Under the pieces are notes generated by a model that saw only the letters and a program-made list of their open reading frames with translations, did not search any database and had not been told where the DNA came from. Shown here piece after piece: positions 6,249 through 8,663 of a stretch of 8,663 nt of DNA. This stretch comes from an uncultured Xanthobacteraceae bacterium (GTDB lineage Bacteria; Pseudomonadota; Alphaproteobacteria; Rhizobiales; Xanthobacteraceae). The DNA is taken from the NCBI GenBank assembly GCA_955652195.1, contig CATPBC010000364.1, forward strand, positions 1-8,663, read 5' to 3'. Position 1 is the stretch's first letter. Every line of letters begins with the position of its first letter. The position numbers were made by a program, and so were the translations under genes.

Positions 6249-6400
6249 TCCGCTTTTTTACTGGAGCCTGCAAAAAGTGGCGACGCCGGTGTGCGCTGAC
6301 CTGCCCGGCTTATTTGTCGCACTGCCCGATCGACCTCGGCTTCAGACATCTTGACCATTCCGGCCAGCGATCGGTCGCCTTGGGGACGAAACGCACGCAC
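6245..6400 (-). CDS. Small 51-residue ORF coupled to the VOC gene, unknown
   Basis: From a GTG at 6400 (minus strand), 51 codons read VRAFRPQGDRSLAGMVKMSE, then AEVDRAVRQISRAG, then QRTPASPLFAGSSKKAE. The TGA overlaps the VOC start in the sequence ATGA, a common sign of translational coupling. An in-frame TAG lies two codons upstream of the GTG, so the ORF cannot extend farther unless degenerated. The composition is plausible for a soluble, mostly helical small protein, with no signal peptide or membrane segment. It could also be the decayed end of a longer gene. I recognise no family, and it may not be translated. Confidence 0.4.
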   Translation of the reverse strand: MRAFRPQGDRSLAGMVKMSEAEVDRAVRQISRAGQRTPASPLFAGSSKKAE

Positions 6401-6473
6401 TGCCTAGCGCCTTGACGGTTTTGAGGTTGATAACCATTTCGTATTTGGTCGGCGCCTGCACGGGAAGTTTTGA

Positions 6474-7070
6474 TCAGGGAGTTTTCCCCGTTGGCATTTT
6501 TGCCTGCGCTATATTCGGAGCCGGTTCAGCGGACAGCCTGGCGATCTCGCTTCTCACTAAGCTGCGGAATTCGGAATTGAATGGCGCGCCCGGATGTGAG
6601 TCGTTATTCATGATATATTCGATGTTTGGGCCCACTAACTTCTGTGATCCCATTCCACCAAAAGTCATCCATGGATTTGGATTATATATTTCAACAAATC
6701 TTCCCACTTTGCCAGTCAGCCCCGTATTGGAAGTAAATATTGAGGGTTGCAGCGCAATAATCGAATCAATGTAGTTAGTGCTATTTGCTACTAAGACTGC
6801 ATTGTTCGCGCCCAAGCTGTAGCCGATAATCAGTATATGTGTTCCCTCAGATTGACGATTGATATCGTCAACGAGCGACGACCATGACGGATGCAGATAT
6901 GTTACCACTTCAACATCGGGCATTGATTGAAGTTCGGCGACCAATTCAACCAATCCAGGAGCCGCAAGCGACCCAAACAATGGCCAAAGAACGCCGATGA
7001 ACGTCGTCGCAGAGACCGGCGAGCAGACTAAAGAGCAGCACAAGGCAAGAGCGATTGATCGTTTCTTCAC
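6474..7070 (-). CDS. Secreted small alpha/beta-hydrolase-like protein
   Basis: 198 residues from a GTG at 7070, preceded on the minus strand by GGGGG about 6 bases upstream. Residues 1-21 are a Sec signal peptide (MKKRSIALALCCSLVC, then SPVSA), so the product is probably periplasmic or secreted. Residues 79-92 read ILIIGYSLGANNAV, the nucleophile elbow G-Y-S85-L-G of the alpha/beta hydrolase fold; a late His (N-D-S-H159-P-G) fits the third triad member. The Asp/Glu acid is not obvious. The protein is shorter than most hydrolases of this fold and seems to begin inside the fold (FIGVLWPLFGSLAAPG), so it may be a minimal lipase/thioesterase-like form. The substrate is unknown. The gene is noticeably AT-richer than its surroundings (22 G/C in the 60 bases 6661-6720, against 39 in 5581-5640), a hint of separate origin. 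No link to the peptide cluster is evident. Confidence 0.72.
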   Translation of the reverse strand: MKKRSIALALCCSLVCSPVSATTFIGVLWPLFGSLAAPGLVELVAELQSMPDVEVVTYLHPSWSSLVDDINRQSEGTHILIIGYSLGANNAVLVANSTNYIDSIIALQPSIFTSNTGLTGKVGRFVEIYNPNPWMTFGGMGSQKLVGPNIEYIMNNDSHPGAPFNSEFRSLVRSEIARLSAEPAPNIAQAKMPTGKTP

Positions 7071-7360
7071 CTGAATCCCCCGGCGACGACGGGTTCGGAA
7101 TGCACAGACTGTGTTTGCCGCTCCAGCTCAAACTGGAGCTCGTATTTCAATCCTAGTCCAAGTTATCCCGTGGAGGCGATTACATCGTGCAACATGCCTC
7201 AAGCATTTCCGGTTTAGCTCCAATGTCGGACATATCCCGGCCTCGCAGCAGCCCAGCAGGCAGCTTCGCTGCCGCTCGTCGGGCGGGCTCCTCCTCGAAA
7301 TAGATTTGTACCACAGTTGAACTCTACTCCTGATCAAAAAGAATATCTAAATTGTAGGGC
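7071..7360. other. Intergenic region between divergent genes
   Basis: About 290 bases separate the hydrolase gene (minus) from the DUF3551-type gene (plus). They should contain both promoters. I see one small hairpin (7120-7126 with 7133-7139, GCTCCAG / CTGGAGC, 6-base loop) and a weak promoter-like pair on the plus strand (TTGAAC 7317-7322 and GAATAT 7341-7346, 18-base spacer). The ORFs present on both strands look like chance: no coding-like sequence, signal or ribosome binding site. Confidence 0.5.
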
Positions 7361-7615
7361 GTGAAAGTCTTGATTCTACGCTTGGCATTCGCATTCGCGG
7401 CCCTAATGGTTGCGGTGTTCTTTTACATGCGCGCGAGCCATGCCTATCAAACCGGCGACTCCCGATGGTGCGCGGTCACAAACAAGGGTGCGGATAGCAT
7501 GCAATGGGATTGTGAATATGACACCAGCGAGGAATGCGCCTCCGCTATTGCCAGCACTGGCGGCTTCTGCGCGATAAATCCATTGTGGCGCCCCGATCCA
7601 TCCGACGGGCGTTGA
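7361..7615 (+). CDS. DUF3551-type small secreted protein
   Basis: 84 residues from a GTG at 7361. The start is uncertain: AGGG (7356-7359) is too close to this GTG but is 10 bases from an in-frame TTG at 7370, which would remove only three residues. The N-terminus is a signal peptide (LRLAFAFAALMVAVFFY, then MRASHA) with likely cleavage after residue 28. The mature part has four Cys (37, 51, 59, 70) in the pattern W-C-A ... W-D-C-E-Y ... E-E-C ... G-G-F-C-x-x-N-P. This is the signature I know from the DUF3551 proteins that occur in many paralogues in Bradyrhizobium and relatives. Two disulfides in the periplasm are likely; the function is unknown. It appears monocistronic. A hairpin without a T tract lies at 7668-7692. 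Confidence 0.75.
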   Translation: MKVLILRLAFAFAALMVAVFFYMRASHAYQTGDSRWCAVTNKGADSMQWDCEYDTSEECASAIASTGGFCAINPLWRPDPSDGR

Positions 7616-7667
7616 GTAACGGCGATTTAGCGGGCCACCCCCCTGAGGTTTCACCCACGCATTCGAT

Positions 7668-7692
7668 CGGAAACCGGATTGGCCGGTTTCCG
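7668..7692. repeat. Perfect 10-bp inverted repeat downstream of the DUF3551-type gene
   Basis: CGGAAACCGG (7668-7677), ATTGG, CCGGTTTCCG (7683-7692). It would form a strong hairpin. No T tract follows (TAATGCCCC), so it is at best a weak terminator. It may instead stabilise the mRNA 3' end or be a regulator site upstream of the 52-residue peptide gene. Confidence 0.5.
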
Positions 7693-7749
7693 TAATGCCC
7701 CAATGCGCTTTGCGGTAGGACTGCGCCGCATTAAGTGACCGAGGGGCCG

Positions 7750-7778
7750 TTGCAGACATTTTCGCCTTCTGCAATATT
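7750..7778 (+). promoter_or_regulatory. Weak promoter candidate for the 52-residue peptide
   Basis: TTGCAG (7750-7755), 17-base spacer, AATATT (7773-7778). Spacing is good but the hexamers match poorly (3 and 4 of 6). It is listed because it is the best candidate in the 191 bases between the DUF3551-type stop and the peptide start. Confidence 0.22.
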
Positions 7779-7806
7779 GAGCGCTTGCGGCAAAGGAACC
7801 ATTGAC

Positions 7807-7965
7807 ATGAACGACACCACAGTTGGATTTGACTTCGCTGAAGAAGATATCCTCACCTACGAAGTCTCCGATGAGGCTATAGAAAGCGCGGCATGCTCAC
7901 TGAGGGACAAGCCGGGAAGTGCGACGATTTCTTTCTGTAGCGGCTTGGATTCTTGTCCGTCCTGA
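7807..7965 (+). CDS. 52-residue peptide resembling a RiPP precursor
   Basis: I chose the ATG at 7807 because AAAGGA (7792-7797) lies 9 bases upstream; the longer reading frame from 7735 has no such site. The product is MNDTTVGFDFAEEDILTYEV, then SDEAIESAAC, then SLRDKPGSATISFCSGLDSCPS. Residues 1-29 are strongly acidic and probably amphipathic helix, ending in an Ala pair (ESAA), as in many RiPP leader peptides. Residues 30-52 form a short polar tail with three Cys (30, 44, 50), five Ser and one Thr (40), ending F-C-S-G-L-D-S-C-P-S. I recall short Rhizobiales peptides with a similar TYEVSDEAxE leader and a CxGLxxCP ending, but no family name. No modifying enzyme is adjacent; the azole enzymes lie about 2.4 kb upstream. 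Both this leader and the azole precursor leader contain an EE(E/D)I element, too short to prove a common recognition site. The gene is monocistronic and followed by two hairpins. A small metal-binding or regulatory peptide is the alternative. Confidence 0.65.
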   Translation: MNDTTVGFDFAEEDILTYEVSDEAIESAACSLRDKPGSATISFCSGLDSCPS

Positions 7966-8013
7966 ACAGCCGGACTTGGCTTTCTAGGTTCGTCGACCTG
8001 TGATACTCAATAA

Positions 8014-8041
8014 ACGAGCCCTTCGCCTTGTTCGGGCTCGT
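8014..8041 (+). repeat. Hairpin downstream of the 52-residue peptide
   Basis: ACGAGCCC (8014-8021) pairs with GGGCTCGT (8034-8041) across a 12-base loop. No T tract follows. It lies between the peptide stop and the terminator at 8049-8091 and could protect the mRNA 3' end or act as a regulatory structure. Confidence 0.5.
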
Positions 8042-8048
8042 GAACCTC

Positions 8049-8091
8049 TAAGCCCCGCTGTGCCAATCCCGCAGCGGGGCTTACGTTTTTT
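8049..8091 (+). terminator. Rho-independent terminator of the 52-residue peptide gene
   Basis: TAAGCCCCGCTG (8049-8060) pairs perfectly with CAGCGGGGCTTA (8072-8083). The loop is 11 bases and T6 follows at 8086-8091. It is a canonical terminator for the plus strand, 83 bases after the peptide stop. Confidence 0.88.
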
Positions 8092-8170
8092 CGATCATTT
8101 GTGGACTGCGCCCGTTGCTATCACCGTTGTAAACTTAGGGCTGCGGTGATCGTCGCCGTTATTGGCGGGC

Positions 8171-8663
8171 TTATTCCCCACCGGCCTGACTGACAGGCTT
8201 CAGGTTCTTCGCGTATTGCTTGAAGCGCCGCACGTAAATGTCGGCTGCTGCGGCGATCTCTTTGATGGCGGCCTCCTCAAGGGTGCGGACGGCGCGGGCC
8301 GGCGCGCCGACGATGAGCGATTTGTCCGGGAAGCTCTTGCCTTCGGTGATGAGTGCGCCGGCGCCGACCAGGCAATTTTCGCCGATACGCGCCCCGTTGA
8401 GTAGGATCGCGCCCATGCCGATCAAGCTGTTGGCGCCAATGGTGCAGCCATGCAGGATGACATTGTGGCCAATCACGCAATCGGGCCCGATCGTCAATGG
8501 GAATCCGTGATCGGTATGTAACGTGGCGTTGTCCTGGATCTGCGAGCGTTCGCCGAGCTCGATCCACTCATTGTCACCGCGCAACACCGCGCCGAACCAG
8601 ACGCTGGCGTCGGTTTTGAGCCGGACTTTGCCGATCAGCGTCGCCGTCGGCGCGATCCAATAA
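8171..8663 (-). CDS. Gamma-class carbonic anhydrase-like protein, N-terminus cut by window edge
   Basis: The minus-strand frame is open from the window edge (YWIAPTATLIGKVRL onward) to a TAA at 8171, about 163 codons; the first dozen or so residues lie outside. The chain is a left-handed beta-helix built of hexapeptide repeats (ERSQIQDNATLH, TIGPDCVIGHNVIL, TIGANSLIGMGAILL, ARIGENCLVGAGAL, ending SLIVGAPARAVR), then a C-terminal helix (EEAAIKEIAAAADIY). The three metal-binding His of the gamma carbonic anhydrase family are present at 8516-8518, 8465-8467 and 8450-8452, in the contexts ATLHTD and IGHNVILHG. Family members (PaaY, CaiE, YrdA and Cam relatives) are zinc or iron trimers; some hydrate CO2 and others act as thioesterases or have no known activity. 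The sequence does not decide which. It converges on the peptide gene and its terminator, with no terminator of its own seen. Confidence 0.9.
   Translation of the reverse strand, partial: YWIAPTATLIGKVRLKTDASVWFGAVLRGDNEWIELGERSQIQDNATLHTDHGFPLTIGPDCVIGHNVILHGCTIGANSLIGMGAILLNGARIGENCLVGAGALITEGKSFPDKSLIVGAPARAVRTLEEAAIKEIAAAADIYVRRFKQYAKNLKPVSQAGGE

Noticed and set aside
6412..6774. Plus-strand 120-codon ORF opposite the hydrolase
   Set aside because: The minus strand has a signal peptide, GYSLG motif and ribosome site; the plus ORF has none of these.
1..8663. Insertion sequences, tRNA genes, rRNA, CRISPR arrays or phage genes
   Set aside because: I saw no transposase motif, terminal inverted repeats with target duplications, cloverleaf sequence or regular repeat-spacer structure.

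Overview
The window looks like a piece of an alphaproteobacterial chromosome, most likely Hyphomicrobiales and Bradyrhizobium-like. This rests on high overall G+C, a BTLCP-type transglutaminase-like protease, a DUF3551-type small secreted protein and several short Rhizobiales-style exported proteins. The assignment is from protein families recalled by eye; no search was run.

Layout. Positions 1-159 hold the 3' end of a transglutaminase-like cysteine proteinase gene, closed by a strong terminator (228-265). Positions 358-711 encode a small secreted Gly/His-rich protein. Positions 941-5377 are the centre of interest, a linear azol(in)e-containing peptide (LAP/TOMM, thiazole/oxazole-modified peptide) cluster. 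It contains a 130-residue precursor whose last 41 residues are almost only Gly, Cys and Arg with 13 cysteines. A perfect hairpin terminator/attenuator follows, then a 769-residue fused cyclodehydratase (leader-binding RRE-like domain, zinc-binding ThiF-like 'C' part, YcaO 'D' part), then a 494-residue SagB-type FMN dehydrogenase. The expected logic is that the fused YcaO enzyme cyclodehydrates core Cys (and one Ser) to azolines and the dehydrogenase oxidises them to azoles. No exporter, immunity protein or leader peptidase is recognisable in the window.

Positions 5412-6400 carry, on the minus strand and convergent with the cluster, a two-domain VOC (glyoxalase-fold) protein. It is preceded by a 51-codon ORF that overlaps it by ATGA. 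Positions 6474-7070 (minus) encode a secreted small alpha/beta-hydrolase-like protein in visibly AT-richer DNA. Positions 7361-7615 encode a DUF3551-type secreted protein.

Positions 7807-7965 encode a 52-residue peptide with an acidic leader-like N-terminus and a short Cys/Ser-containing tail. It has a good ribosome binding site and is followed by two tandem hairpins, the second a canonical terminator. It is a candidate second RiPP precursor with no nearby dedicated enzyme. The right edge (8171-8663, minus) is a gamma-class carbonic anhydrase-like hexapeptide-repeat protein, cut at its N-terminus.

Most of the window is ordinary. The two notable items are the Cys-rich azole precursor with its signal-peptide-like leader, and the orphan 52-residue peptide.
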